Positions 35,694-47,286 of a stretch of DNA of 64,000 nt are shown here, piece by piece. The position numbers and the translations under genes are program-made. Origin of the DNA: Melaminivora jejuensis (GTDB lineage Bacteria; Pseudomonadota; Gammaproteobacteria; Burkholderiales; Burkholderiaceae_C); assembly GCF_017811175.1 (NCBI RefSeq), contig NZ_JACWIJ010000002.1:62001-126000 (forward strand). Direction: 5' to 3'. Position 1 is the first letter of the stretch. Every line of letters begins with the position of its first letter. The notes beneath the pieces are model-generated. The model had not been told where the DNA came from and made no database searches. It saw only the letters and a list, made by a program, of their open reading frames with translations.

Positions 35694-35723
35694 TTCGAGG
35701 CAGCAAAAGCGCAAATGTAGAAT
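35694..35723 (+). promoter_or_regulatory. Probable secA promoter
   Basis: TTCGAG (35694-35699), 18 bp, then TAGAAT (35718-35723). The start point would leave a leader of about 125 nt before secA. The -35 is weak, so confidence is moderate. Confidence 0.45.
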
Positions 35724-35853
35724 GCCCTGTTTTGCTGCTCCTGTGCCTTGTGTTGTCCACAGGCATCCGGGGCGGCAAGTCGGACACCTCTCATCTAGGA
35801 AACGCGCCCGCCTAGGCGCCGCCCAGTCGGCGCGCTCCGGCGGTCCTGCACGC

Positions 35854-38616
<2,763 letters not shown>

Positions 38617-38635
38617 AGCACTGAGCCGCCACAGT

Positions 38636-38669
38636 CCGGCGCACGCATCCAGGGCGGCGCCGGCTTTTT
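38636..38669 (+). terminator. Rho-independent terminator after secA
   Basis: CCGGCGC (38636-38642) pairs with GCGCCGG (38657-38663) across a 14-nt loop, followed by C and TTTTT. It lies between secA and argJ. Confidence 0.7.
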
Positions 38670-38700
38670 CATTTCATCGCCACTTGTCAAGGATGAGGCC

Positions 38701-39930
38701 ATGCCCGTGAATCTGTCCGCCCCCGATGTCCGCAGTCTGCACCCCGTCGCCGGTGTCCGCATCGGCGTCGCCGAAGCCGGCGTGCGCAAGGCCAATCGCA
38801 AGGATTTGACGGTGTTCCTGCTGGACGAGGGCGCCAGCGTGGCCGGTGTCTTCACCAGCAACCGCTTCTGCGCTGCGCCGGTGCAGGTCTGCCGCGAGCA
38901 CCTGCATGGCGGCAGCGCCATCCGCGCCATGGTCGTTAACACCGGCAACGCCAATGCCGGCACCGGCGCCGCCGGGCTGCAGGCGGCGCGGGACACCTGC
39001 GCGGCGCTGGCGCAGCAACTGGGCATCGAAACCAGTCAGGTGCTGCCGTTTTCCACCGGCGTCATCATGGAGCCGCTGCCCGTGGAGCGCATCGTCGCCG
39101 GCCTGCCGGCCGCGCTGACCGACGCGCAGCCGGCGCACTGGGGCCGCGCTGCCGAGGGCATCATGACCACCGATACCCTGCCCAAGGCCGCCAGCCGGCG
39201 GGTGGAGATCGAAGGGCGCACGGTCAGCATCACTGGCATTAGCAAGGGCGCCGGCATGATCCGGCCCAACATGGCCACCATGCTGGGCTTTGTCGCCACC
39301 GATGCCTGCATCGCGCCCGAGTTGCTGCAGCCGCTGGTGTGCGAGCTGGCCGATGCGTCCTTCAACCGCATCACCATCGACGGCGACACCTCGACCAACG
39401 ACTCCTTCATGCTGGTGGCTACACACCAGGCCGGCCACGCGCCCATCACGCAGCTGGGCAGCGAAGCGGGCCAGCAACTCAAGGCTGCCCTGCTGGCCGT
39501 GGCGCAGGAGCTGGCGCAGGCCATCGTGCGCGACGGCGAGGGTGCGACCAAGTTCATCACCGTGCGCGTCGAGGGCGGCAGGACAGGCGAGGAGTGCCGC
39601 CAGGTGGCCTATGCCATCGCGCACTCGCCACTGGTCAAGACGGCCTTCTTCGCCAGCGACCCGAACCTGGGCCGCATCCTGGCTGCTGTCGGCTACGCCG
39701 GTATTGCCGATCTGGATCAGACGCTGATCGACCTGTACCTGGACGATGTGCATGTGGCCGTGCAGGGCGGGCGCAACCCGGCCTACCGCGAGGAGGACGG
39801 CCAGCGCGTCATGCGCCAGAGCGAGATCACGGTGCGCGTGCTGCTGGGCCGGGGCGAGGCGGCGGACACCGTCTGGACGTGTGATCTGAGCCATGACTAC
39901 GTGACCATCAACGCGGACTACCGCTCCTGA
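38701..39930 (+). CDS. argJ: Bifunctional glutamate N-acetyltransferase / ornithine acetyltransferase
   Basis: Recycles the acetyl group in arginine synthesis, 409 residues. The proenzyme self-cleaves before the Thr nucleophile in [16 protein letters not shown] (about residue 194-195). Oxyanion-hole residues lie in the [11 protein letters not shown] block, and the C-terminal half has [22 protein letters not shown] lies just upstream of the ATG. Repeat copy I follows 11 bp after the stop. Confidence 0.95.
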   Translation: MPVNLSAPDVRSLHPVAGVRIGVAEAGVRKANRKDLTVFLLDEGASVAGVFTSNRFCAAPVQVCREHLHGGSAIRAMVVNTGNANAGTGAAGLQAARDTCAALAQQLGIETSQVLPFSTGVIMEPLPVERIVAGLPAALTDAQPAHWGRAAEGIMTTDTLPKAASRRVEIEGRTVSITGISKGAGMIRPNMATMLGFVATDACIAPELLQPLVCELADASFNRITIDGDTSTNDSFMLVATHQAGHAPITQLGSEAGQQLKAALLAVAQELAQAIVRDGEGATKFITVRVEGGRTGEECRQVAYAIAHSPLVKTAFFASDPNLGRILAAVGYAGIADLDQTLIDLYLDDVHVAVQGGRNPAYREEDGQRVMRQSEITVRVLLGRGEAADTVWTCDLSHDYVTINADYRS

Positions 39931-39941
39931 TATCACTTTGA

Positions 39942-40000
39942 TTTACTACTAAAATAATAGCTGACACCGCTTGTCCAGCAAGGCATTGAAGCCAAAATGA
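39942..40000 (+). repeat. Dispersed three-hairpin repeat, copy I
   Basis: Hairpin 2 CTTG (39970-39973) with CAAG (39979-39982). The first and third stems are degenerate. The copy ends on the ATG of the DUF815 ATPase gene (39997), leaving no ribosome binding site. Confidence 0.72.
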
Positions 40001-40869
40001 CCATAAATTTTCAACAATTGATGGAACGTGCCGAGCGCCTCATGGCGCGCATCGAGGCTGTCCTGCCCGGGCCGCTGGCCGCGCCCGACTGGTCGGCAGC
40101 CGTAGCCTGGCGCTACCGCAAGCGCGCCAGCGGCCACGGCGCGCTGGAGCCGGTGCGCCAGGTGGCGGTGATGCGGCTGGAGGATCTCAAGGAGATTGAT
40201 GCCCAGAAGGAAAAGGTGCAGCGCAACACCGAGCAGTTCGTGCATGGGCGCAGCGCCAACAACCTGCTGCTGACCGGCGCGCGCGGTACCGGCAAGTCCT
40301 CGCTGATCCGTGCCTGCCTGCAGGCCTACGCCGCCGATGGCCTGCGCCTGATCGAGGTGGACAAGGCCGACCTGACCGATCTTCCCGACATCGTCGAGGT
40401 CGTGGCCGGGCGGCCCGAGAAATTCATCATCTACTGCGACGACCTGAGCTTCGAGGAAGGCGAGGGCGGCTACAAGGCGCTCAAGTCCATCCTGGACGGC
40501 TCGGTGGCGGCAAGCACGCCCAACGTGCTGGTCTATGCCACCAGCAACCGCCGCCACCTGCTGCCCGAGCAGATGAAGGACAACCTGAGCTACACCACCA
40601 GCGCCGATGGCGAAATCCATCCGGGCGAGGTGGTGGAGGAAAAGATCTCCCTGTCCGAGCGCTTCGGCCTGTGGGTCAGCTTCTACCCCTTCAGCCAGGA
40701 CGAGTATCTGACCATCGTGGCGCAGTGGCTGTCGGCCTTTGGCGTGGCGCAGGAAGCCATCGAGGCGGCGCGCCCCGAGGCGCTGGTCTGGGCGCTGGAG
40801 CGCGGCTCGCGCAGTGGCCGGGTCGCCTGGCAGTTCGCCCGCGACTACGCAGGGCGGCAGCCGGCGTGA
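39997..40869 (+). CDS. DUF815-family AAA-type ATPase
   Basis: ATPase of unknown role, 290 residues, conserved next to secA-argJ in betaproteobacteria. Walker A GARGTGKSSL is at about 91-100, Walker B FIIYCDDLSF near 147-156 and a sensor-like VYATSNRRHLLPEQ near 178-191. It resembles DnaA/IstB-type AAA+ proteins. The ATG lies directly at the end of repeat copy I with no ribosome binding site; another in-frame ATG at 40021 is possible. It overlaps mutT by 4 bp (GTGA). Confidence 0.85.
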   Translation: MTINFQQLMERAERLMARIEAVLPGPLAAPDWSAAVAWRYRKRASGHGALEPVRQVAVMRLEDLKEIDAQKEKVQRNTEQFVHGRSANNLLLTGARGTGKSSLIRACLQAYAADGLRLIEVDKADLTDLPDIVEVVAGRPEKFIIYCDDLSFEEGEGGYKALKSILDGSVAASTPNVLVYATSNRRHLLPEQMKDNLSYTTSADGEIHPGEVVEEKISLSERFGLWVSFYPFSQDEYLTIVAQWLSAFGVAQEAIEAARPEALVWALERGSRSGRVAWQFARDYAGRQPA

Positions 40870-41297
40870 TCCAGGCCGACCAAGCCCGCCCGCGCACCGA
40901 AGTGGTAGTCGCCATCGTGCTGCGTGCCGATGGCCGCTTCCTGCTGGCCACCCGTCCGCCGGGCAAGCCCTACGCGGGCTATTGGGAGTTTCCGGGCGGC
41001 AAGGTCGAGGCTGGCGAGACGATCGAGCAGGCGCTGCGGCGCGAGTTGCACGAAGAGCTGGGCATGGACGCCCAGCGCATCCAGACCTGGCAGGTCACCG
41101 AGCACGACTATCCCCATGCCCGGGTGCGCCTGCACTGGTGCCTCGTCGAACATTGGCAAGGCGCCCTGCAGGCGCGCGAGGGGCAGGAGCTGAGCTGGCA
41201 AGCCTGCCCGCCCGATGTTGCGCCCGTACTGCCGGGGGCCTATCCCATCCTGGACTTGCTGGCTGCCCGCCCGGGTATCGCACGCCAGCCTTCCTGA
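40866..41297 (+). CDS. mutT: MutT-type Nudix hydrolase
   Basis: 8-oxo-dGTP sanitising Nudix hydrolase, 143 residues from a GTG start. The Nudix box is GGKVEAGETIEQALRRELHEELGM (about 43-66), containing the REXXEE core. VVVAIVLRADGRFLLATRPPGKPYAGYWEFPGG is the typical MutT N-terminus. It is coupled to the DUF815 ATPase gene by overlap. A remnant of an amino acid transporter follows 50 bp downstream. Confidence 0.88.
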   Translation: MIQADQARPRTEVVVAIVLRADGRFLLATRPPGKPYAGYWEFPGGKVEAGETIEQALRRELHEELGMDAQRIQTWQVTEHDYPHARVRLHWCLVEHWQGALQAREGQELSWQACPPDVAPVLPGAYPILDLLAARPGIARQPS

Positions 41298-41344
41298 AGC
41301 TGCCCCGGGCTTTCCGACCGCCGCCGGTCGGGCCTGTGTGCAAG

Positions 41345-42477
41345 TTTCAATAAATCCCAAACCTTACAAAACGCTGACTCTCTTGCTTCTGGCGGAAAGT
41401 GCCACGGCCATCGGTGGTGCCGGCACCCTGTTCGGCCCGCTACTGGGCGCGGCTACCTGGCTGTATCTGAGCGATCTGTTCCAAGTCACCTTCAAGCTGG
41501 GCACGACCTGGAAGCTGATTCTGGGCCTGGTCTTTGTGCTGCTGGTGGTTTTCCTGCGGCGCAGCATTGCCGGCGGCCTGGCCGATCTGTACATGCTGAT
41601 CACGCGCGGGCGCCAGCCGGCGCAGACGGCTCCGGCCAGCGCCACGGTACCGGCGGCGCAACGCATGGGTGCAGTGACGCTCAAGCAGCGACAAAGCCCG
41701 GCTGGGCGGCAAAGCGGCCCCATCCTGCAGGTCAAGGGCCTGAGCAAGCGCTATGGCGGCCTGCTGGCCAACAAGGACATCGACTTCAGCGTCGATCACG
41801 GCGAGATTCGCGGCATCATCGGCCCCAATGGCGCCGGCAAGAGCACCTTCTTCAAGATGCTGACCTGCGAGGTCGAGCCGACCACGGGGGCTATCACCTT
41901 CGAGGGTCGCGACATCACCGGCATGGGCGTGGTCGACGCCTGCCAGCTTGGCCTGACCAAGAGCTACCAGATCAACCAGCTGTTCGAGCGCCTGACGGTG
42001 CGGCAGAACCTGCAGATCTCGGCACTGGCGGAAATCCGTGGCAAGTTCAAGCTGGATTTTCTCAAGAGCATGAATCGCGTGCCCGGCCTGACCGAGCAGG
42101 TCGAGGGCACGGCAGCCCTGGTGCATCTGACGCGCCGCCTGGATGCTCCGGTATCCGAGCTGGCCTACGGCGAGAAGCGCCGCCTGGAGATCGGCCTGGC
42201 GCTGGCTTCCTCGCCCTCGCTGCTGCTGCTCGATGAACCCCTGGCCGGCATGAGCCACGAGGAACGTGTCGAGACCGTAGCGCTGCTCAAGTCCATCGCC
42301 CAGGGCCGAACTCTGGTGGTCATCGACCACGACATGGACTCGCTGTTCGAGCTGGTGGAGCGCATCACAGTGCTGCAAGAGGGCAGTCTGCTGGTGGAAG
42401 GCACGCCGGAAGAAATCAAATCCAATGCCAAGGTGCAGGAAGCCTACCTTGGTGGTGTCTATGAGGAGATGGCATGA
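41345..42477 (+). pseudogene. Truncated LivM-LivG fusion (branched-chain amino acid ABC transporter)
   Basis: The open frame begins in the last part of a LivM-type permease (IGGAGTLFGPLLGAATWLYL ... LRRSIAGGLADLY) and runs through a linker into a complete LivG ATPase (Walker A GPNGAGKST, Walker B LLLLDEPLAGMS). Permease-ATPase fusions of this kind occur in Comamonadaceae. Here the front, which should carry most permease helices and the start codon, is missing: homology begins near 41350, about 50 bp after mutT, with no ribosome binding site. No livH, livK or livJ is present. The ATPase half looks intact, so the truncation may be recent. It overlaps livF by 4 bp. Confidence 0.8.
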
Positions 42478-43172
42478 GCCTGCTCGAAGTCAGTGGACTG
42501 AACAGCTACTACGGCGACAGCCACATCCTGTTCGACGTGGCGATGCGCGTCGAGAAGAACGAAGTCGTGGCGCTGCTGGGGCGCAACGGCGCCGGCAAAT
42601 CCACCACGTTCAAGAGCCTGATGGGCGTGGTCAAGCCGCGCAGCGGCAGCGTCAGGCTCGATGGCGTGGAGCTGGCCGGCCAGAAGGCCCATGCCATCGC
42701 GCGCCACGGTATGTAGCTGGTGCATGAGGAGCGGCGCATCTTCGGCAGCCTGACGGTTGAGGAGAACATCATCCTGGCCGGGCTGACTGCCAGCAACAAG
42801 TGGCCGCTGGCGCGCATCTACGAGATGTTCCCGCGCCTGCGCGACCGCTGCCGCAGCCGGGGCACCGACCTGTCGGGTGGCGAGCAGCAGATGTTGGCCA
42901 TTGCCCGCGCCCTGGTGCGCGACCCCAAGATCATCCTGCTCGACGAGCCTTTCGAGGGGCTGGCGCCAGTCATCGTCAAGGATCTGGTGCGCATCTGCCG
43001 CGAACTGGCCCAGGCCGGGCAGACCATCTTGTTGATCGAGCAGAACCTGGCGGCAACGCTGTCGCTGGCCAAGCGGGTCTATATCCTGAACAATGGCCAC
43101 ATTGCCCATGAAGGCACAGCCGCAGAGTTGAAGGCCCAGCCCGAGATCATCCAGCGCTATCTCGGCGTATGA
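42474..43172 (+). pseudogene. livF: livF interrupted by an in-frame amber codon
   Basis: ATPase LivF of a branched-chain amino acid ABC transporter. The frame is open from ATG 42474 to a TAG at 42714-42716, then continues in the same frame to 43172. The two halves together give a normal 232-codon LivF: Walker A GRNGAGKS upstream of the stop; LSGGEQQMLAIARAL and IILLDEPFEGLAP downstream. The stop stands where LivF proteins have Gln in GMQLVHEERRIF, so one C-to-T change (CAG to TAG) explains it. The downstream half cannot act alone because it lacks Walker A. Confidence 0.9.
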
Positions 43173-43200
43173 CGTCTGACGCGGCAAGGAGCGGCGAGCC

Positions 43201-43488
43201 ATGAGCCAGGCCCAAGTCATCGGTCGCATCACCGTGCTGGACGAGCGGCTGTGGGCCGAGTACCGCAGCCGGGTTGGCCAGACGCTGCTGCCCTGGCAAG
43301 GCGAGATGCTAATGCGTGGCACGCGGGCCGATCGGCTCTCGGGTCATGAGTCGCATGAGGATGTGGTCGTGATCGGCTTTCCCGATCTGGTTGCGGCACG
43401 CGGCTGGTTCGCCTCGGCGCAGTACCAGGCCCTCATCGCGCTGCGACAGCGTGCCGCCGATGTGGTCTTGTCAATCTACGAGGCCTGA
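43201..43488 (+). CDS. DUF1330-family protein
   Basis: Small DUF1330 protein of 95 residues (dimeric alpha-beta barrel fold class). Visible are the N-terminal [35 protein letters not shown] and the [19 protein letters not shown] motif. GGAG lies 5-8 bases upstream. It sits 28 bp after the broken livF, so it probably travelled with that transporter fragment. Its frame is intact. Function unknown. Its end overlaps yacG by 13 bp, convergent. Confidence 0.8.
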   Translation: MSQAQVIGRITVLDERLWAEYRSRVGQTLLPWQGEMLMRGTRADRLSGHESHEDVVVIGFPDLVAARGWFASAQYQALIALRQRAADVVLSIYEA

Positions 43489-43691
43489 TCGCCATCCGGC
43501 GGCAGACCTGCATCCGGCTCCGCATCGGGTACGCGAAACTCCTCGGCTGCCCAGGCACCCAGGTCGATGTCGCGGCAGCGCCTGCTGCAAAAGGGTCGGT
43601 ATGGGTTGGCCGCGCTGTACAGGCTGGGGCCGCCGCAGGTCGGGCAGGCGACCTGCTTCGAGGCTGGAAAGGGTGTGGTGTCACTGGTCAT
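43476..43691 (-). CDS. yacG: DNA gyrase inhibitor / zinc-binding YacG
   Basis: Small zinc protein of 71 residues; in E. coli YacG inhibits DNA gyrase. The four Cys ligands are in CPTCGG (about 16-21) and [15 protein letters not shown] (about 34-48). Usual neighbours zapD and coaE lie directly upstream on the same strand, as in gammaproteobacteria. Confidence 0.9.
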   Translation of the reverse strand: MTSDTTPFPASKQVACPTCGGPSLYSAANPYRPFCSRRCRDIDLGAWAAEEFRVPDAEPDAGLPPDGDQAS

Positions 43692-43703
43692 GGAGAGGCC
43701 TCC

Positions 43704-44489
43704 TCAGGCACACAGGGTGAGCTCGAACGAGGCATCTTCATGACTGGCCACCAGGCGGCCACCAGGCTCCTGGCGCATCAGGCGCACCGAGACAATCAGG
43801 CGGTTGCCGCTGATTTCAGGAATCAGGCCCAGCGTGGGATCGATGCGCAGGCGCAGCAGCTGAAAGCTGCGGCCCTGCGGCAGGTTCTGCTGGAACTGCC
43901 CGTTCTGGGCGGCGACCTTTTGCGGCAGACCGGCGTCGCGCAGCAGGCGCAGCAGCAGCAGGACGGCATCGGCCAGAGGAGCCAGAGTGGCCGACCAGCG
44001 CTGCAGATCCTGCTGGCGTCGCTCGGGCGGGAGCTGCTGCCAGGCGTAGTAGGCCGGCAGGTCGAAGCCACAGGTGCCACCGGGGATGCCGATGCGGCTG
44101 CGGATGCTCATCAGCCACTCGTTTTCGGTCAGAGAGTGACCAGCCTTGCCGTTTTGGGCGTTGAGCTGGGCAAAACACTCGTCGAGCTGTCCGATCACGC
44201 TCTCCAGAGCGCTTTCGGAAATTGACGGATTGCCCCTGTAGCCTTCGAACTGGTGCCTGTGGCGCTCCAGATCCTTGAGCACGTCGGCCTTCAGGTCGGC
44301 CCGCGCGGCCACGTCCATGACCTCGAAAATGCTGACCAGAGCATAGTGATGATCCAGCGAGTGGGCGCGTCCCATGAGCTCGCCCAGGCGACGAAACAAC
44401 TGCTCCAGGCGCAAATAGGTTCTCAGTCGTTCGTTGAAAGGGTATTCGTAGAGGATCACGCTGCGGGGTTGTTGGGGCGGCGGGCGCAT
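43704..44489 (-). CDS. zapD: Cell division protein ZapD
   Basis: FtsZ-bundling factor of the divisome, 261 residues. Family features: ILYEYPFNERLRTYLRLEQLF at the N-terminus, GNPSISESALESVIGQLD and SIRSRIGIPGGTCGFDLPAYYAWQ. The start at 44489 gives MRPPPQQPRSVILYEYPFNE, which fits the family; the frame extends further without similarity. It lies between coaE and yacG in one minus-strand cluster. Confidence 0.92.
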   Translation of the reverse strand: MRPPPQQPRSVILYEYPFNERLRTYLRLEQLFRRLGELMGRAHSLDHHYALVSIFEVMDVAARADLKADVLKDLERHRHQFEGYRGNPSISESALESVIGQLDECFAQLNAQNGKAGHSLTENEWLMSIRSRIGIPGGTCGFDLPAYYAWQQLPPERRQQDLQRWSATLAPLADAVLLLLRLLRDAGLPQKVAAQNGQFQQNLPQGRSFQLLRLRIDPTLGLIPEISGNRLIVSVRLMRQEPGGRLVASHEDASFELTLCA

Positions 44490-44517
44490 GGCGGCAAGAC
44501 CGGCTTTTGCTTTTGGA

Positions 44518-45132
44518 TCATAGCCCGAAGTGTGACGCGACTTTGTGCGCCAGCGCCTGCAGTTGCTGCAGTGACAGCCCATCGTTGAAAATTACCCAGT
44601 CGGCTGTGGCCCGGCGCCTGGCACGGCTGCTTTGCGTCGCCATGATGGCTTCGATGGCCGCCACGTCCAGCCCGCTGCGCGCCTGTACGCGCCTGATCTG
44701 CGTCGCCTCCAGGCAGTCCACGACCACTACGGCATCGAGCTGACGTGGCCAGTGGGCCGATTCGGTCAGCAAGGGGATGTCCAGCACCACCAACTCGTAG
44801 CCAGCAGCCGACGCCGCTTCTTCGGCCTGGGCAATGGCCTGGCCTACCAGCGGATGCACGATGGCCTCCAGGCGGGCGCGGGCTGCCGGGTCGGCAAAGG
44901 CCAGGGCGCGCATCCGGGCTCGATCCAGCGCGCCTGAGGCGTCGATGAATTCAGCGCCGAACTGGCGCTGGATCTCCTCAATGGCCGAGCCGCCAGGCAG
45001 CGTGACCCCACGGGCCAGCTGATCCGCATCGACCAGAGCCGCGCCGCAGCCTCGCAGCATGGCAGCGAAAGTGCTCTTGCCGCTGCCGATGCCGCCGGTG
45101 ACGCCCAGTCGGATGTGGGAGCGAATGGTCAT
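44518..45132 (-). CDS. coaE: Dephospho-CoA kinase
   Basis: Last enzyme of coenzyme A synthesis, 204 residues. P-loop GVTGGIGSGKST at about 10-21, the substrate region DADQLARGV (about 35-43) and the lid region RVQARSGLDVAAIEAIMATQ. It overlaps pilD by 4 bp (ATGA), so it is translationally coupled to the pilus genes. Confidence 0.95.
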   Translation of the reverse strand: MTIRSHIRLGVTGGIGSGKSTFAAMLRGCGAALVDADQLARGVTLPGGSAIEEIQRQFGAEFIDASGALDRARMRALAFADPAARARLEAIVHPLVGQAIAQAEEAASAAGYELVVLDIPLLTESAHWPRQLDAVVVVDCLEATQIRRVQARSGLDVAAIEAIMATQSSRARRRATADWVIFNDGLSLQQLQALAHKVASHFGL

Positions 45133-46028
45133 GCCAACCCCAGCACGGACAGCACGGCCTGCATGATGCGCTGCGGCCCCCATAGCAGCGCGGCCAGACC
45201 ACCGCCGGCCAGAAAGGGGCCGAAGGGGACATATTTGCCCTCGCGCAGATTGCTGGCCAGCTTCAGGGCAATGCCGACGATGGCGCCGATGACCGAGGCT
45301 AGCAGGATGATGGGCACCAGGGCTTGCCAGCCGAACCACGCCCCCAGGGCAGCGAACAGCTTGAAGTCGCCATAGCCCATGCCCTCCTTGCCAGTGGCCA
45401 ACCTGAAGGCCCAGTACACCGCCCACAGGGACAGATAGCCGCCTGTTGCGCCGATGATGGCGTCCGCTGGCGACACCCCGGTCAGGCCGGCCACGGCAGC
45501 CAGCAGCCCGCCCCACAGCAGCGGCAGCGTGATGTCGTCGGGCAGCAAAGTGGTGTCCCAGTCGATGGCCGTCAGGGTCACCAGGGTCGCACAGAAGGCG
45601 CACCATAGCGCTGTGACTGGCGTCCAGCCCCAGCGCAAGGCACAGGCAAGAAACAGTGCGCCGGTGGCCAACTCGACCAGCGGGTAGCGCAGGCCGATAG
45701 GAGCCTGGCAGGCCGAGCAGCGTCCGCGCAGGAACAGCCAGCTCAGCACTGGAATATTCTCGAACCAACGCACTCCATGGCCGCAGGAAGGGCAGCGCGA
45801 GCGCGGTGTCCACAGATTGAAGGGTGCGGCATCTGCAGCATTGACGGCGTTGGCTGGCCCGCCCGTCTGCACCGGCAACCCGCTTTCCTGCGCGTACTGA
45901 GCATATTCGGCAGCCCACTGGCGCTCCATCATTTGTGGCAGGCGATGGATGACCACATTCAGGAAGCTGCCCACCAGCAGACCCAGGATGCCGACGACCA
46001 GCGCATCGACCAGCAGTGTGCCGAACAT
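45129..46028 (-). CDS. pilD: Type IV prepilin peptidase
   Basis: Aspartyl membrane protease that cleaves and N-methylates prepilins, 299 residues, about eight helices. The cytoplasmic loop has two CxxC pairs (CPSCGHGVRWFENIP and RCSACQAPIGLRYP). The catalytic Asp residues lie in TAIDWDTTLLPDDITL and GYGDFKLFAALGAWFG. It adjoins pilC end to end. Confidence 0.95.
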   Translation of the reverse strand: MFGTLLVDALVVGILGLLVGSFLNVVIHRLPQMMERQWAAEYAQYAQESGLPVQTGGPANAVNAADAAPFNLWTPRSRCPSCGHGVRWFENIPVLSWLFLRGRCSACQAPIGLRYPLVELATGALFLACALRWGWTPVTALWCAFCATLVTLTAIDWDTTLLPDDITLPLLWGGLLAAVAGLTGVSPADAIIGATGGYLSLWAVYWAFRLATGKEGMGYGDFKLFAALGAWFGWQALVPIILLASVIGAIVGIALKLASNLREGKYVPFGPFLAGGGLAALLWGPQRIMQAVLSVLGLA

Positions 46029-47245
46029 CAGACCACCTGACCGAGCTTGAAGATGGGCAGGTACATCGACACCACGATGCCGCCGATCAGCGAGCCCAGA
46101 AAGACGATGATGATGGGCTCCATCAGGCTGGACAGGCCGGCCACCATTTCATCGACCTCGGCTTCGTAGAAATCGGCAGCCTTGCCCAGCATGTGATCCA
46201 GCGCGCCGGACTCCTCGCCGATGGCTGTCATCTGCAACACCATGGACGGAAAGACGTTGGCGTTGCCCATGGCAGCGGTCAGGCTGGTGCCGATGGAGAC
46301 TTCCTGCTGGATCCTTTCCGTCGCTGATGCGTACACGTAGTTGCCGCTGGCGCCCGCCACCGAGTCCAGGGCCTCCACCAGAGGCACGCCGGCAGCAAAC
46401 ATGGTGGACAGGGTGCGCGTCCAACGCGCCACGGCGGATTTGTCGATGAGCACGCCAAAAATCGGCAGCTTGAGCAGCGCCCTATCCATGACCTGCTGCA
46501 TACGCTCGCTGCGCTTCCAGGCCTGCATAAAGAAATAGAAGCTGCCGCCGATCACGCCGAAGATCAACCACCAATAGCTGACGAAGAACTCGCTGATGCC
46601 CATGACAAGCAGGGTTGGCGCGGGCAGGTCGGCGCCGAAGGAAGTGAAGACCTCCTTGAACGCCGGAATCACGAAAATCATGATGATGGTGACCACGATG
46701 AAAGCCACCACGATTACCGAAATCGGATACATCAGGGCCGAGCGGATCTTGGATTTGATGGCCTCGGTCTTTTCCATGTACAGGGCCAGTCGATCCAGCA
46801 GCGCCTCCAGAATGCCCGCCGCCTCGCCGGCCTCGACCAGATTGCAGTACAGCGCATCGAAATACATCGGGTATTTGCGGAACGCGGTATTGAGCGACGT
46901 GCCGGTTTCCACATCCGAGCGGATGTCGTTGAGCAGTTTGGTGACACTGGGATTGGCGTTGCCGCGCCCGACGATGTCAAAGGATTGCAGCAGGGGCACG
47001 CCGGCCTTCATCATGGTGGCCATCTGGCGCGTGAACAGGGCAATGTCCTTGGGCTTGATCTTCTTGCCCGAGCGCATGCGCCGCTTCTTGATCCGGGTGG
47101 GCAGCACGCCCTGGCGCCGCAGCGTGGCCTTGACCTGGTTTTCTCCAGATGCGCGCAGTTCGCCGCGAACGATCTTGCCGCTGCGATCTTTGCCTTCCCA
47201 TTCATAGACGACATCCTTGATGTCGCGCGCTGCAGTCGTGGCCAT
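46028..47245 (-). CDS. pilC: Type IV pilus inner-membrane platform protein PilC
   Basis: GspF-family platform protein with two repeated cytoplasmic domains and three helices, 405 residues. Motifs are FTRQMATMMKAGVPLLQSFDIVG (first domain) and WTRTLSTMFAAGVPLVEALDSVAG (second domain), and the C-terminal EPIIIVFLGSLIGGIVVSMYLPIFKLGQVV. It connects PilB motion to pilin assembly. It lies 41 bp after pilB. Confidence 0.95.
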   Translation of the reverse strand: MATTAARDIKDVVYEWEGKDRSGKIVRGELRASGENQVKATLRRQGVLPTRIKKRRMRSGKKIKPKDIALFTRQMATMMKAGVPLLQSFDIVGRGNANPSVTKLLNDIRSDVETGTSLNTAFRKYPMYFDALYCNLVEAGEAAGILEALLDRLALYMEKTEAIKSKIRSALMYPISVIVVAFIVVTIIMIFVIPAFKEVFTSFGADLPAPTLLVMGISEFFVSYWWLIFGVIGGSFYFFMQAWKRSERMQQVMDRALLKLPIFGVLIDKSAVARWTRTLSTMFAAGVPLVEALDSVAGASGNYVYASATERIQQEVSIGTSLTAAMGNANVFPSMVLQMTAIGEESGALDHMLGKAADFYEAEVDEMVAGLSSLMEPIIIVFLGSLIGGIVVSMYLPIFKLGQVV

Positions 47246-47286
47246 GTCGTCAATCCCTCGTCATTGTTTTTTCTGCACCGCTTGCA

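Noticed and set aside
41215..41344. Extension of the liv frame upstream into mutT
   Set aside because: The frame is open only because it crosses mutT out of phase; the translated segment has no transporter similarity before about 41345.
42720..43172. Second half of livF as an independent small ATPase gene
   Set aside because: Lacks Walker A and a ribosome binding site; it continues the livF frame directly after the TAG.
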